DNA of 33,302 nt from Atopobacter sp. AH10 (GTDB lineage: Bacteria; Bacillota; Bacilli; Lactobacillales; Aerococcaceae), in assembly GCF_003664595.1 (NCBI RefSeq), contig NZ_QXPZ01000005.1, positions 1-33,302 of the forward strand. The letters are read 5' to 3'. The notes beneath the pieces are model-generated. The model was not told where the DNA came from. It was given only the letters and a program-made list of their open reading frames with translations, and did not search any database. This document shows, piece by piece, positions 16,803 through 24,251 of the stretch. Within the stretch, counting starts at the first letter, position 1; each line of letters starts with the position of its first letter. The position numbers and the translations under genes were made by a program.

Positions 16803-17606
16803 ATGGCACAACGCATCGGCATTATCGATTCGGGCGTAGGGGGCTTGTCTTGTTTGGTAGAAGCAGAAAAGTCTTGGCCAGATGCACATTACATTTACCT
16901 TGGGGATAATTTACGTTGCCCTTACGGACCAAAATCGGATGACGAAATTATTGAGTACAGCAGACAAATGGTCGAGGAATTGGTTCGCCGGCAAGTGGAT
17001 AAAATTATTATTGCTTGTAATACGGCTACTGCGATTGCTTTGCCAATACTCGAAAAAGAGTTTGATATCCCTTTGATTGGGGTGATTCGTTCAGGTGCTC
17101 AGGCGGCTATCAAGGCCTCAGTGAATAAAAAGATTGCGGTGATAGGGACTACGGCTACTATTCGAAGCCAATCCTATACCAAGGCTCTGAAAGCTTTAGA
17201 TCCTCATGTGGAAGTCCATAGTTTAGCCACTCAAGAGTTCGTTGACTGGGTAGAAGCCCATGAAATATCTGGTTCGGCACTAGAAGCTAAGGTGGCTGAA
17301 AAATTACAATCTTTAACGGAATTTTCTTGCGATACGCTTATTTTAGGCTGTACCCATTTTCCTTTGCTTAGAGGGCCTATACAAAAGGCTGTTGGGGAAA
17401 ATGTCTTTCTGATTGATGCAGGATTAGAAACGGTTCATTTGGTTATGCCAGAACATGAAAGAATTTTTGGCGAGTATATTGATCAAGACACAGAATTTTT
17501 GACGACTGGTGATAAAGAAAACTTTCGTTCTGTAGCAGAATGGTGGTTAGGGAGACCCATATCGAGTATTCAGTCCATTGTGTTAGGGGGAGAAAAGGAT
17601 GAGTGA
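16803..17606 (+). CDS. murI: Glutamate racemase
   Basis: Makes D-glutamate for peptidoglycan. The two catalytic cysteines are C72 (ACNTAT) and C183 (GCTHFPLL). D9-S10 (IDSGVGG) and the GDN loop bind substrate. The 267 residues from ATG 16803 are standard. The open frame back to 16731 is rejected because the ribosome site GGAGGAGG and the family start MAQRIGIIDSG both point to 16803. It overlaps rdgB by eight bases in the conserved Firmicutes order racE-rdgB-yfcE. Confidence 0.96.
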   Translation: MAQRIGIIDSGVGGLSCLVEAEKSWPDAHYIYLGDNLRCPYGPKSDDEIIEYSRQMVEELVRRQVDKIIIACNTATAIALPILEKEFDIPLIGVIRSGAQAAIKASVNKKIAVIGTTATIRSQSYTKALKALDPHVEVHSLATQEFVDWVEAHEISGSALEAKVAEKLQSLTEFSCDTLILGCTHFPLLRGPIQKAVGENVFLIDAGLETVHLVMPEHERIFGEYIDQDTEFLTTGDKENFRSVAEWWLGRPISSIQSIVLGGEKDE

Positions 17607-18216
17607 AGAAAAAGTCATTTTGATTGCAACCCATAACAAGGGGAAAGTAGCGGAATTTGAGCAACTTTTCAAAGGCTTTGGTTATCGAGTGGAGAGTTTA
17701 ATAGACTATCCAGACTTACCTGATGTGATTGAAAACGGTTCGACTTTTGAAGAAAATGCGCGATTGAAAGCAGAAGAAATAGCTAAATTAACGAAGCGTT
17801 TGGTGATTAGTGATGATTCGGGTCTTTGTGTTGATAGTTTAGCTGGGCAACCGGGTGTTCTTTCTGCCCGCTATGCTGGAGAACATGGGAATGATGCTTT
17901 AAATAACGCCAAACTTTTGGCAGAATTAGGGGATATTCCTAACCTATCTCGTCGGGCCCACTTCCATTGTTCAATGGTAGCGGCAAGAGAGGGCTATGAG
18001 TCCTTAGCCACACAAGGACAAGTATTTGGGCAAATTGCCTCTTGTCCAAGAGGTGAAGCTGGCTTTGGTTATGATGTTTTATTTATTCCTGATGGCTATG
18101 ATATAACTTTTGCAGAAATGCCGGCAGAAGATAAAAACGCCTTATCCCACCGAGCTAAGGCGATAATGAGTTTGATGGAGAAGCTGCCGACTTGGGAAGG
18201 TTTCTTAGGTGAGTAA
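17599..18216 (+). CDS. rdgB: XTP/dITP diphosphatase
   Basis: Cleans the nucleotide pool by hydrolysing dITP, XTP and ITP to monophosphates. It begins MSEEKVILIATHNKGKVAEF, where THNxGK is the substrate loop. Next come ISDDSGLCVDSLAGQPGVLS with the metal-binding acidic pair, and GEAGFGYDVLF with the base-specificity motif. A length of 205 residues is normal. GGGGGAG lies before the start inside murI. It overlaps both neighbours by eight bases, so the three genes are translationally coupled. Confidence 0.95.
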   Translation: MSEEKVILIATHNKGKVAEFEQLFKGFGYRVESLIDYPDLPDVIENGSTFEENARLKAEEIAKLTKRLVISDDSGLCVDSLAGQPGVLSARYAGEHGNDALNNAKLLAELGDIPNLSRRAHFHCSMVAAREGYESLATQGQVFGQIASCPRGEAGFGYDVLFIPDGYDITFAEMPAEDKNALSHRAKAIMSLMEKLPTWEGFLGE

Positions 18217-18727
18217 AATGCAATATGTCCTTGTGAGTGACAATCATGGTGATCATGAAATTGTTAAAGAGATCCGTCGTGTTCATTTCGATGCCGACTA
18301 TTTTATTCATTGCGGAGATTCTGAATCTGTTGAAGGGGATTCCCGATATGAGGGCTATCAAATGGTGGCAGGTAACTGCGATTGGGGGACTCATTTCCCA
18401 GATGAATTGATCTTAGAAGATGGTGTTTATGTCACCCATGGTCACTTATGTCAAGTGAAGATGAATCGCCTAACTTTAGCTAAACTTGCAAAAGAAAAAG
18501 GATGTCGCCTTGCCTTTTATGGACATACCCATATTCTGAATATTGAACAAATTTATGGCGTTTGCTGTATCAATCCTGGCAGTATTCGCTTACCTAAAGG
18601 ACTTTATTCTGATCTTAAAACTTATGCAGTTGTAAATCTTGAAGGAAATCAGTTATCCCTTCAATACTATGATTATAATCATCGTCCAGTAGAAGAATTA
18701 GCTTTCCAAATGGATTTAGGCCATTAG
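18209..18727 (+). CDS. yfcE: YfcE/YsnB family metallophosphoesterase
   Basis: A calcineurin-like phosphodiesterase of the MJ0936/YfcE family. The metal ligands are all in place: SDNHGD (11-16), HCGDSE, GNCD, THGH and GHTH. It is 172 residues long. Two starts are possible: the GTG at 18209 (coupled, eight-base overlap with rdgB, GGAAGG upstream) and the ATG at 18218 (AGGTGAG upstream). I keep the coupled one. Physiological substrate unknown; family members hydrolyse bis-pNPP in vitro. Confidence 0.92.
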   Translation: MSKMQYVLVSDNHGDHEIVKEIRRVHFDADYFIHCGDSESVEGDSRYEGYQMVAGNCDWGTHFPDELILEDGVYVTHGHLCQVKMNRLTLAKLAKEKGCRLAFYGHTHILNIEQIYGVCCINPGSIRLPKGLYSDLKTYAVVNLEGNQLSLQYYDYNHRPVEELAFQMDLGH

Positions 18728-18754
18728 GAGAGGAAACGACTGATGATGAGTAAA

Positions 18755-18792
18755 AGAGCAGATCAAGTGACATGACTTGATCTGCTCTTTTT
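18755..18792 (+). terminator. Terminator shared by yfcE and the convergent mscS gene
   Basis: AGAGCAGATCAAGT (18755-18768) and ACTTGATCTGCTCT (18775-18788) form a perfect 14-pair stem with a six-base loop and T's after it. The reverse strand has TTTT only weakly, so plus-strand use is clearer. Confidence 0.88.
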
Positions 18793-18832
18793 AATTGCGT
18801 ATATTAAACGGCACTTTGTTACTGACGCATGA

Positions 18833-19696
18833 TTATTTCAGCCGGTCGCCTAAAGTTAGTTTAGGCAAGGCAATTCCTTCCTGACTTAATGCTTTCATAT
18901 AACGCTCTAGGAGAAAAGACTGAAGAGTGTATTGGTCTCCCGCCCTTGAAAAACTAGTGATGCGATAGATCAGAGCACTGTCGTTCGTAAAAAGAACGCC
19001 AATTTGTTTCAGCGGTTGGGTGAGAGCTTGACGAATCTCTAGCGGAAGCTCTTGATTACTTTTCTTAATAATGGAACGGATCCTATCAATTGGGCTATCG
19101 GGATAGATAGGGATATCGATCGTGATGCGCATTTCATGTTGAGATTTATTAGAGACGATGAGTATCTGACGGTTGGGGATGTAATGGGTCACACCATCGA
19201 AATCTTGTATTTGAGTACTTCGTAAACCTATCGAGCTAACAATCCCGTTAATTGAAGAAATAACCACTTCATCTCCTACATCGTATTGGTGTTCTAAAAG
19301 GATAAAGAAACCATTGACCACGTCCGTCAAGAAACCCTGTGCCCCCAAACCTATAGCAATCCCTGCAATAGAGGCTCCTGCCAATAGGGAAGAAACAGGC
19401 AGGCCTAAAATGGAAAGTAGTCCATAAAGGAGGAAGAAATAAAAGACATATTGAATGATATTGTTTAACAAATGAACTATTGTAGTGATGCGATTTGTCT
19501 GCTCAATGGGGCGACCAGGAAATTCTATAAATGTTTTGCGAACTAATAGTCGGGCTAAATAGCGAAGAATAAAACAAATAAGTATGAAAACAAGAGCCCC
19601 GATAACTTTTAGTGATAGTTTAACGAACAGGGAAGGCCAATTAAGAGAAAAATAGGCTTGTATGGTTTCATGAATGTGTTGTAAAAATTGAGACAT
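18833..19696 (-). CDS. MscS family mechanosensitive ion channel
   Basis: A small-conductance channel that opens on membrane stretch during hypo-osmotic shock. There are three membrane helices at about 24-50, 68-92 and 97-128. The pore helix reads LLAGASIAGIAIGLGAQGFL, with the glycine/alanine pattern of TM3, followed by the beta domain (YDVGDEVVISSINGIV) and an alpha-beta C-terminal part. Its 287 residues are typical of short MscS (YkuT-like). The ribosome site is AAAGGAG before the ATG at 19696. Monocistronic. Confidence 0.92.
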   Translation of the reverse strand: MSQFLQHIHETIQAYFSLNWPSLFVKLSLKVIGALVFILICFILRYLARLLVRKTFIEFPGRPIEQTNRITTIVHLLNNIIQYVFYFFLLYGLLSILGLPVSSLLAGASIAGIAIGLGAQGFLTDVVNGFFILLEHQYDVGDEVVISSINGIVSSIGLRSTQIQDFDGVTHYIPNRQILIVSNKSQHEMRITIDIPIYPDSPIDRIRSIIKKSNQELPLEIRQALTQPLKQIGVLFTNDSALIYRITSFSRAGDQYTLQSFLLERYMKALSQEGIALPKLTLGDRLK

Positions 19697-19750
19697 AGGG
19701 AAACTCCTTTTTAAAGTAACTGATCCAGCGTAAGGCGATCGATTAATTTT

Positions 19751-19759
19751 ATTATAACA
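19751..19759 (-). promoter_or_regulatory. Extended -10 promoter of the mscS gene
   Basis: On the minus strand this reads TGTTATAAT, a perfect extended -10 box about 55 bases before the ATG. No -35 of quality is seen. Confidence 0.5.
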
Positions 19760-19918
19760 TGCTAAAGATGTAGGAATAGATGCAAGTCATTCTTTTGACA
19801 AAAGTTAGATATTTGGGGAAAGGGTAAGGGTTTGACTTAATAGCTTTTCTTAAAGAATAGTGTTATCATATTATCATAGACTTAATTTATAGATAATAAG
19901 AAAAGGAGTGGTAGCTAG

Positions 19919-20404
19919 ATGAGTTGGGGTGAGATCGCTGGACTGATTGTGGCAATTTCTTTTGCGGTTTTAGTGGTCTTTTTAGTGGTGAATTTGAAAA
20001 AGTTTTCTGAACTGCTCGTAGATCTACGTGGAACGGCTAAGGAAGTTAATCATTCGCTTTCTGTTGTGACGAAGGATGTAGATAACTTGTCATTGGAAGT
20101 CGAATCTTTGTTAAACAAAACAAATTATTTGATGGACGATCTCAACAAAAAATTAGCGAAGACAGATCCACTCTTTAGAGCCATTGGGGACGTTGGTCAG
20201 TCTGTTTCTGACGTTAATCAATCCAGTCGCAATTTAGCGGCATCTTTAGCGCCGAAAAAGGAAAAACAGGCAAAAGTTGCCAATAAGGCGAAGTTGTCTA
20301 GAGCAGCCGAAGCGTTTAAGCGGATACGTAACCAACGTCAAGAAGCAGGTCAAACAAATCAAGTTCAATCCGAGACTAAAAAAGACTCTGAATCTGTCAG
20401 ATAA
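19919..20404 (+). CDS. DUF948 (YtxG-like) membrane-anchored protein
   Basis: A 161-residue protein with one N-terminal helix (IAGLIVAISFAVLVVFLVV, about 6-25). A heptad-rich region (30-110; LRGTAKEVNHSLSVVTKDVDNL) follows, then a basic tail. This is the DUF948 layout of Bacillus YtxG, a general-stress protein of unknown biochemical role. The ribosome site AAAAGGAG decides the ATG at 19919. It is followed after 135 bases by the YtxH-like gene, the same pairing as ytxGH in Bacillus. Confidence 0.85.
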   Translation: MSWGEIAGLIVAISFAVLVVFLVVNLKKFSELLVDLRGTAKEVNHSLSVVTKDVDNLSLEVESLLNKTNYLMDDLNKKLAKTDPLFRAIGDVGQSVSDVNQSSRNLAASLAPKKEKQAKVANKAKLSRAAEAFKRIRNQRQEAGQTNQVQSETKKDSESVR

Positions 20405-20539
20405 GATCAAAAAAAATACTGAAAAAGTCTAACTATAGCTTGTAGAAAAGAAAAGTAAATGGGAAGACTATACTAGCTGTTGGACTAAAACTTCAGGATG
20501 AGAAGTTACACTAAACTGTATAAAGGAGGAGAGAATAAT

Positions 20540-21103
20540 ATGAGTAAAAAAGTTGGAGGTTTTATTTTAGGAGCTATTATTGGGGGGGTATCTGCAGCAG
20601 CAGCGGCCTTGCTTTTTGCGCCTAAATCCGGGGAAGAATTAAGAAAAGATATCGCTAAAGAAGCAGATCGTTATAGGGAACAATTAGGTAATTGCGAGGA
20701 CTTTGCTTGTGAATGTAGCCAAGACTATCAAAAGCTCGCTAAGGATACAGCTCAAGACATTAAAGTGACCTTGAAGGGGACTGCTGATAATGTTCGTGCA
20801 CAATTGGCGAAAACTTCTGATCAATTGAAAGAAAACTTTGCCTCTGTTCGGGAAGGCCTAGACGGACATTTAGGGGAGGCCAAAACGAAAGTGACAGATT
20901 TGACTAACAAAGCTAAGTCTAAGCTTTCAGAAGGGAAAGAATTGGCTCAAGATAAGGCAGAAGACGTAAAGGACTTGGCTCATGATAAAGCAGAAGACGT
21001 AAAGGACTTTGCTTCCCAAAAAGTCGAAACAGCTAAAGAAGTGGTTGAAGAGGCCAAAGATGAAGCCAAAGATGTAGTTAAAGAGGTTAAAGAAGACGCT
21101 TAA
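20540..21103 (+). CDS. YtxH domain protein with amphipathic 11-residue repeats
   Basis: 187 residues from ATG 20540, set by AAGGAGGA; the open frame to 20498 lacks a ribosome site. It starts with the glycine-rich YtxH helix (GGFILGAIIGGVSAAAAALLFAPKSG). Charged amphipathic helices follow, ending in 11-residue repeats (LAQDKAEDVKD, LAHDKAEDVKD) and a Glu/Lys/Val tail. The repeats resemble LEA or apolipoprotein-like helices, which suggests membrane or envelope binding under stress. Three cysteines (NCEDFACEC) sit close together at about 50-58, unusual for the family. Confidence 0.85.
   Translation: MSKKVGGFILGAIIGGVSAAAAALLFAPKSGEELRKDIAKEADRYREQLGNCEDFACECSQDYQKLAKDTAQDIKVTLKGTADNVRAQLAKTSDQLKENFASVREGLDGHLGEAKTKVTDLTNKAKSKLSEGKELAQDKAEDVKDLAHDKAEDVKDFASQKVETAKEVVEEAKDEAKDVVKEVKEDA
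20944..21009 (+). repeat. In-gene 33-bp tandem repeat
   Basis: GGCTCAAGATAAGGCAGAAG and its continuation (20944-20976) are repeated at 20977-21009 with two base changes. The repeat encodes the two 11-residue units of the YtxH-like protein. Confidence 0.9.
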
Positions 21104-21141
21104 AGCACTTTCTTTAGCGACTTTCAAAATCTAGAATAAAG

Positions 21142-21185
21142 GGTCAAGTATTGGGGTGATAGTTTACCAGATACTTGACCTTTTT
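21142..21185 (+). terminator. Terminator after the YtxH-like gene
   Basis: GGTCAAGTAT (21142-21151) and ATACTTGACC (21171-21180) pair perfectly and are followed by five T. Confidence 0.88.
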
Positions 21186-21287
21186 GCTTAAAGCTATTCC
21201 ACTGACTCTTGTATTCTTATTGGATCTAATCAAAAAGCAGCTGATAAAAATGGTCAAAAGGATGGACTTTCATTAAAGACAAGCAAG

Positions 21288-21373
21288 TATTTCCCGCAAA
21301 TGTTTTAGATATTTTCTGCAAGTGATCGATATGTTTTCTGTAAATGCTTGACATGTTTTCTGAAAGCTAGTAT
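21288..21373 (+). repeat. Four degenerate ~21-bp repeats running into a promoter
   Basis: TATTTCCCGCAAATG, TATTTTCTGCAAGTGATCGA, ATGTTTTCTGTAAATGCTTGA and ATGTTTTCTGAAAGC follow each other with a 20-22 base period, about two helical turns. The last one covers the spacer between -35 and -10 of the promoter at 21348-21376. This could be a repeated operator or decayed tandem duplication. Confidence 0.55.
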
Positions 21374-21376
21374 GAT
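21348..21376 (+). promoter_or_regulatory. Consensus promoter of the attenuator leader
   Basis: TTGACA (21348-21353), a 17-base spacer and TATGAT (21371-21376): the best promoter match in the window. It lies about 30 bases before the leader ORF. Confidence 0.82.
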
Positions 21377-21406
21377 ATCCTCAAACGATTCATTGGAAGG
21401 AGCATG

Positions 21407-21493
21407 ATGGACATGCAAAAGAATATTTTATACGTTATGCCGATCTGCTCGGCTTCAAAAATTAATCGATTTTTCTTTAGCTTTTTTAGATAG
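21407..21493 (+). CDS. Phe-rich 28-residue leader peptide ORF
   Basis: The ORF starts at ATG 21407 (in-frame ATG also at 21404) after GGAAGGAG. The peptide begins MDMQKNILYVMPICSASK and ends INRFFFSFFR then TAG. Five of the seven codons between two arginines near its end are Phe (TTT TTC TTT AGC TTT TTT). This recalls the Phe-run leader peptides of pheA/pheST attenuators of enteric bacteria. It lies between a consensus promoter and a strong terminator, ahead of an amino-acid-type binding protein gene. T-rich DNA can give Phe codons by chance, so the peptide's role is inference. Confidence 0.5.
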   Translation: MDMQKNILYVMPICSASKINRFFFSFFR

Positions 21494-21689
21494 TGTTTGT
21501 AGCCGTGATTTCCTCATGGGTGCAAGCACAAATCAAGTGATTGTATCTATGAAGGCTAAAGCTATTTAACATTGACTTGAGCCCCATAGAAGATAAATTC
21601 TAAAAGGCTCAAGGAAAACTTGAATCTATATTATTTTGGTGAATTCCAAGAGCCTATTTAGTTTTTATCGCTAAATAGGCTCTTTTTTT
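21475..21689 (+). promoter_or_regulatory. Candidate transcription attenuator with competing stems
   Basis: CTTTAGC (21475-21481), inside the Phe codons, can pair with GCTAAAG (21555-21561). CTTGAGCC (21576-21583) pairs perfectly with GGCTCAAG (21606-21613). AGGCTC (21605-21610) can instead pair with GAGCCT (21650-21655), the 5' arm of the terminator, and so would act as antiterminator. The chain of mutually exclusive helices is the architecture of an attenuator or riboswitch. No T-box (TGGNACCGCG) or known riboswitch core is seen. Confidence 0.5.
21649..21689 (+). terminator. Strong terminator upstream of the substrate-binding protein gene
   Basis: AGAGCCTATTTAG (21649-21661) and CTAAATAGGCTCT (21671-21683) form a perfect 13-pair stem, with seven T after it. 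It ends about 100 bases before the downstream gene. Confidence 0.93.
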
Positions 21690-21742
21690 GCAGGGGGGAA
21701 TGCCATGGAAAGCGACTTTATTGACTTTAGAACGAGTAGCTA

Positions 21743-21772
21743 TAGACCGTATCTTAATAGTGTTAATATGAT
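21743..21772 (+). promoter_or_regulatory. Possible second promoter just before the substrate-binding protein gene
   Basis: TAGACC, an 18-base spacer and TATGAT (21767-21772) precede the AGGAGG ribosome site. If active, the gene can be expressed independently of the leader terminator. Confidence 0.4.
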
Positions 21773-21792
21773 ATATTCTAGGAGGAATGTGT

Positions 21793-22761
21793 ATGTTATC
21801 GGTAAAAAGAAAAATGTATTCAGTAGCTATTGTAGCCTTATCAGCCTTGACTTTACTTGGACTAGGGCAAGGGCAAAATGAAATTTATGCTAGAGATAAA
21901 GTAACAAAGGTGGCTATCTTACAATATACTGAACACGAATCGTTAGACCGTAGTCGTGAAGGTTTCTTGGATGCCTTGAAGGAAGCAGGCTACAAAGAAG
22001 GTAAAAATCTTAAAGTGGAATATAAGAATGCTTCCGGGGACCAATCGGACTTACAATCCATAGCCCAACAACTAAAGGGAAAGAATGATCTTATCTTAGA
22101 TATTGCAACGCCAGCAGCTCAAGTCATGTTGCAGGCGGATAAAAAGACACCACAGTTGTTCACTTGCGTAGCTGATCCAAAAGCTGCCAAATTATTAGGA
22201 GCAAAAAATAAACCAGCTAAAAATATGACTGGAACTTCTAGTATGCCACCTACTAAGCAAGTTGTAGACAAGCTTTTGAAAGAAAAATCTGATATCAAGA
22301 CGATTGGTGTCCTCTATGATTCATCTGAAGTGAACGCTGAAACTCAGTACAAGGATGTTCTAGCTTATGCTAAAAGCAAGGGAATTAAGGTAGAAAGTGT
22401 AACGGTTACTTCTTCTAATGATGTGAAACAAGCTTGTAAGACCTTGGCTAAGAAAGTTGATGCCATATATCTTCCAGCTGATAATACTGTTGCCAATACG
22501 ATCGAAACGATTGGGAAAGTTTTGAAGGAAGAAAAGAAAGCGTCTATTTCTGCTTTTGATGCCGCTGTAAAAGGTTCTGTATGTGCTTATGGTATTGACT
22601 ACTATCAATTAGGTCGTCAAACTGGACAAATGGCGGTAAAAATTTTAAAAGGGGAGAAAGAAGCGAAAGACATGCCGGTGGAAACTTCAAAGAAACTTGT
22701 TCTAAAAGTCAACAAGGAGATGGCGAAGGCCGTCGGTGTAGACCTTGGGAAGTTGAAATAG
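21793..22761 (+). CDS. ABC transporter substrate-binding protein, TrpX-like (ABC_sub_bind)
   Basis: 322 residues from ATG 21793; the ATG at 21787 is one base after AGGAGG and too close. A signal peptide (KRKMYSVAIVALSALTLLGL) is followed by a two-lobed periplasmic-binding fold. VAILQYTEHESLDRSREGFL, KNLKVEYKNASGDQSDLQSI and the switch IGVLYDSSEVNAETQ are typical of the ABC_sub_bind family, whose streptococcal member TrpX is tied to tryptophan uptake. No lipobox cysteine follows the signal helix, unlike most Gram-positive binding proteins; cleavage after IYA would release it. No permease or ATPase gene adjoins it. The ligand is probably an aromatic amino acid, by inference from family and leader. 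Confidence 0.85.
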   Translation: MLSVKRKMYSVAIVALSALTLLGLGQGQNEIYARDKVTKVAILQYTEHESLDRSREGFLDALKEAGYKEGKNLKVEYKNASGDQSDLQSIAQQLKGKNDLILDIATPAAQVMLQADKKTPQLFTCVADPKAAKLLGAKNKPAKNMTGTSSMPPTKQVVDKLLKEKSDIKTIGVLYDSSEVNAETQYKDVLAYAKSKGIKVESVTVTSSNDVKQACKTLAKKVDAIYLPADNTVANTIETIGKVLKEEKKASISAFDAAVKGSVCAYGIDYYQLGRQTGQMAVKILKGEKEAKDMPVETSKKLVLKVNKEMAKAVGVDLGKLK

Positions 22762-22909
22762 GCGGTTAATCTATACCAATAGTCAAGTGACCCCATCTTG
22801 CGCATGGTAAGTCTCGCTTATCTTATGTGAGTGAAATTCTCCTGCAATTGTTAGCAAGCTATTTACTATTTGGGCAATGCAGGAGGCAAGGTAAAATAAA
22901 TAAAAAAGA

Positions 22910-22955
22910 AAAAGGCCCTTGGCAGTTTTTAATAGCTGTCAAGAGGCCTTTTATT
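22910..22955. terminator. Bidirectional terminator between the binding protein gene and pepQ
   Basis: AAAAGGCCCTTGGCAG (22910-22925) pairs with CTGTCAAGAGGCCTTTT (22936-22952) with one small mismatch. T runs exist on both strands, so it can end both convergent genes. A separate CTCCTGCA/TGCAGGAG inverted repeat lies just before it. Confidence 0.85.
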
Positions 22956-22967
22956 TCGTGCATTAGT

Positions 22968-24059
22968 TTAGTTTATTAAGTCGCTAGCATATGGAGAGCT
23001 CGTAAATGGCTTGTAGCCTTCTTTAGTAAGAACCCCACAGTCTTCAACACGAGCACCAAAGCGGTTTGGCATGTAAATACCTGGTTCGATGGAGAAACAC
23101 ATACCTTCTTCTAGAACCATATCGTTTCCTCCGACGATAGAAGGGAATTCGTGGCAACTTTGCCCGATACCATGTCCAAGACGGTGGATAAAGTAGTCCC
23201 CATAACCTGCTTCTGCAATGATATTCCGTGCTATTGCATCCAATTCATGGGCAGTCATACCAATTTTGGCGGCTTTTACTGCTTCATCGTGGGCTTTTTT
23301 CACGAGATCATAAAGTTCACGATCAATGATTTCGGGGTTTTCTTCAGTGGAGAAGAAAGTCATTCGTGTCATATCAGAAGCGTAGCCCTTGCACATGACA
23401 CCTAGATCCATTAAAACCCATTCATTATCTTTTAAAGCTCTGTCAGAATTTTCGCCGTGTGGATCCGCTGCATGATCTCCAAAGAGAGCCATCATTGGGA
23501 ATGAAAATTCTTGAACACCTAAATCACGCATATGATTTTCCACTAAATGAACTAATTCTTTTTCAGTAATGCCGACACGTAATTGCGTACGAGCAAAACG
23601 AACCATTTCGTCTGCTAAATCACCCGATTCATTCAACTTATCTACTTCGTCTTGAGACTTATTGAGACGTGCTTTGTTCATGTATTGGGTCAAATCAGCT
23701 GTGACTTCAAATGGAAGGTGCTTGTGTAGACCGTTGTAGGCGCCATAAGTCATATGGCTGAATTCTACACTAACTGCATTATTTTTTGAGCTGTGTTCTT
23801 TTATATGTTGAACAATCAAGGCGTACGGATCTTCATTATCATCGTAACCGTAAACAGCCAAGTTTCCTAAAGTATTTTTGGCTCTGTTCACTTCAAGAGC
23901 TGGAACAAATAAAAATGCGTCTCCTTCTTTAGGAACGATATACATCATCACCCGTTCGTGGGGATCTGCATCGTAACCAATAAGGTAAAAAATGGATGCT
24001 GGAGAGGTGAAAATAGCCAAGTCAGCACTGTTTTTTGAAAGCCATTCCGAGATTTCCAT
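22968..24059 (-). CDS. pepQ: Xaa-Pro dipeptidase
   Basis: Cleaves X-Pro dipeptides in the cytoplasm; an M24 metallopeptidase. An N-terminal creatinase-like domain (1-125) is followed by the pita-bread fold. All five metal ligands are present: D218, D229 (DLGVMCKGYASDMTR), H296 (GHGIGQ), E325 (IEPGIY) and E339 (RVEDCG). I start at 24059 (MEISEWLSKN, 363 residues) because AAAAGGAG lies seven bases before; the longer frame to 24083 begins inside the ribosome site. Divergent from ccpA, the classical Lactobacillales arrangement. Confidence 0.95.
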   Translation of the reverse strand: MEISEWLSKNSADLAIFTSPASIFYLIGYDADPHERVMMYIVPKEGDAFLFVPALEVNRAKNTLGNLAVYGYDDNEDPYALIVQHIKEHSSKNNAVSVEFSHMTYGAYNGLHKHLPFEVTADLTQYMNKARLNKSQDEVDKLNESGDLADEMVRFARTQLRVGITEKELVHLVENHMRDLGVQEFSFPMMALFGDHAADPHGENSDRALKDNEWVLMDLGVMCKGYASDMTRMTFFSTEENPEIIDRELYDLVKKAHDEAVKAAKIGMTAHELDAIARNIIAEAGYGDYFIHRLGHGIGQSCHEFPSIVGGNDMVLEEGMCFSIEPGIYMPNRFGARVEDCGVLTKEGYKPFTSSPYASDLIN

Positions 24060-24101
24060 AAACATTCTCCTTTTTACTTGCATTAAGCTCGATTTTCGTA
24101 T

Positions 24102-24120
24102 ATGATAAAACGGTTTTCAT
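24102..24120. promoter_or_regulatory. Palindromic operator-like site upstream of pepQ
   Basis: ATGATAAAACGGTTTTCAT is a near-perfect inverted repeat just upstream of pepQ, overlapping a possible minus-strand -10 (TATCAT). It resembles a cre site with extra spacing, so CcpA binding is uncertain. Confidence 0.4.
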
Positions 24121-24237
24121 AAGGAAAAGGCAGGAGCTTTTATGTTCTAATTGTATCAGTTATTAGGATAAATTTACAGACTTGATACAAGTTAAATTGT
24201 AAAGGATCTTTTTCTAGAAAAACCCTAAAAAAACAAG

Positions 24238-24251
24238 TGAAAATGCTTGCA
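24238..24251 (+). promoter_or_regulatory. cre site (CcpA operator) over the ccpA -35 box
   Basis: TGAAAATGCTTGCA matches the consensus TGNNANCGNTNNCA at all but one defined position (T for C). It overlaps the -35 TTGCAT (24247-24252), implying negative autoregulation of ccpA. Confidence 0.7.

Noticed and set aside
21288-21373. CRISPR-like array
   Set aside because: Units are short, degenerate and have no spacers of constant length; no cas genes are in the window.
21500-21690. T-box or known riboswitch upstream of the TrpX-like gene
   Set aside because: No TGGNACCGCG core, no AGAGA/GNTG stem I landmarks, and no TPP, SAM, lysine or purine core motif was found.
24102-24120. Calling the palindrome upstream of pepQ a standard cre site
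   Set aside because: TG to CG spacing is six instead of four bases on the plus strand and CG is displaced on the minus strand, so it does not fit the consensus.
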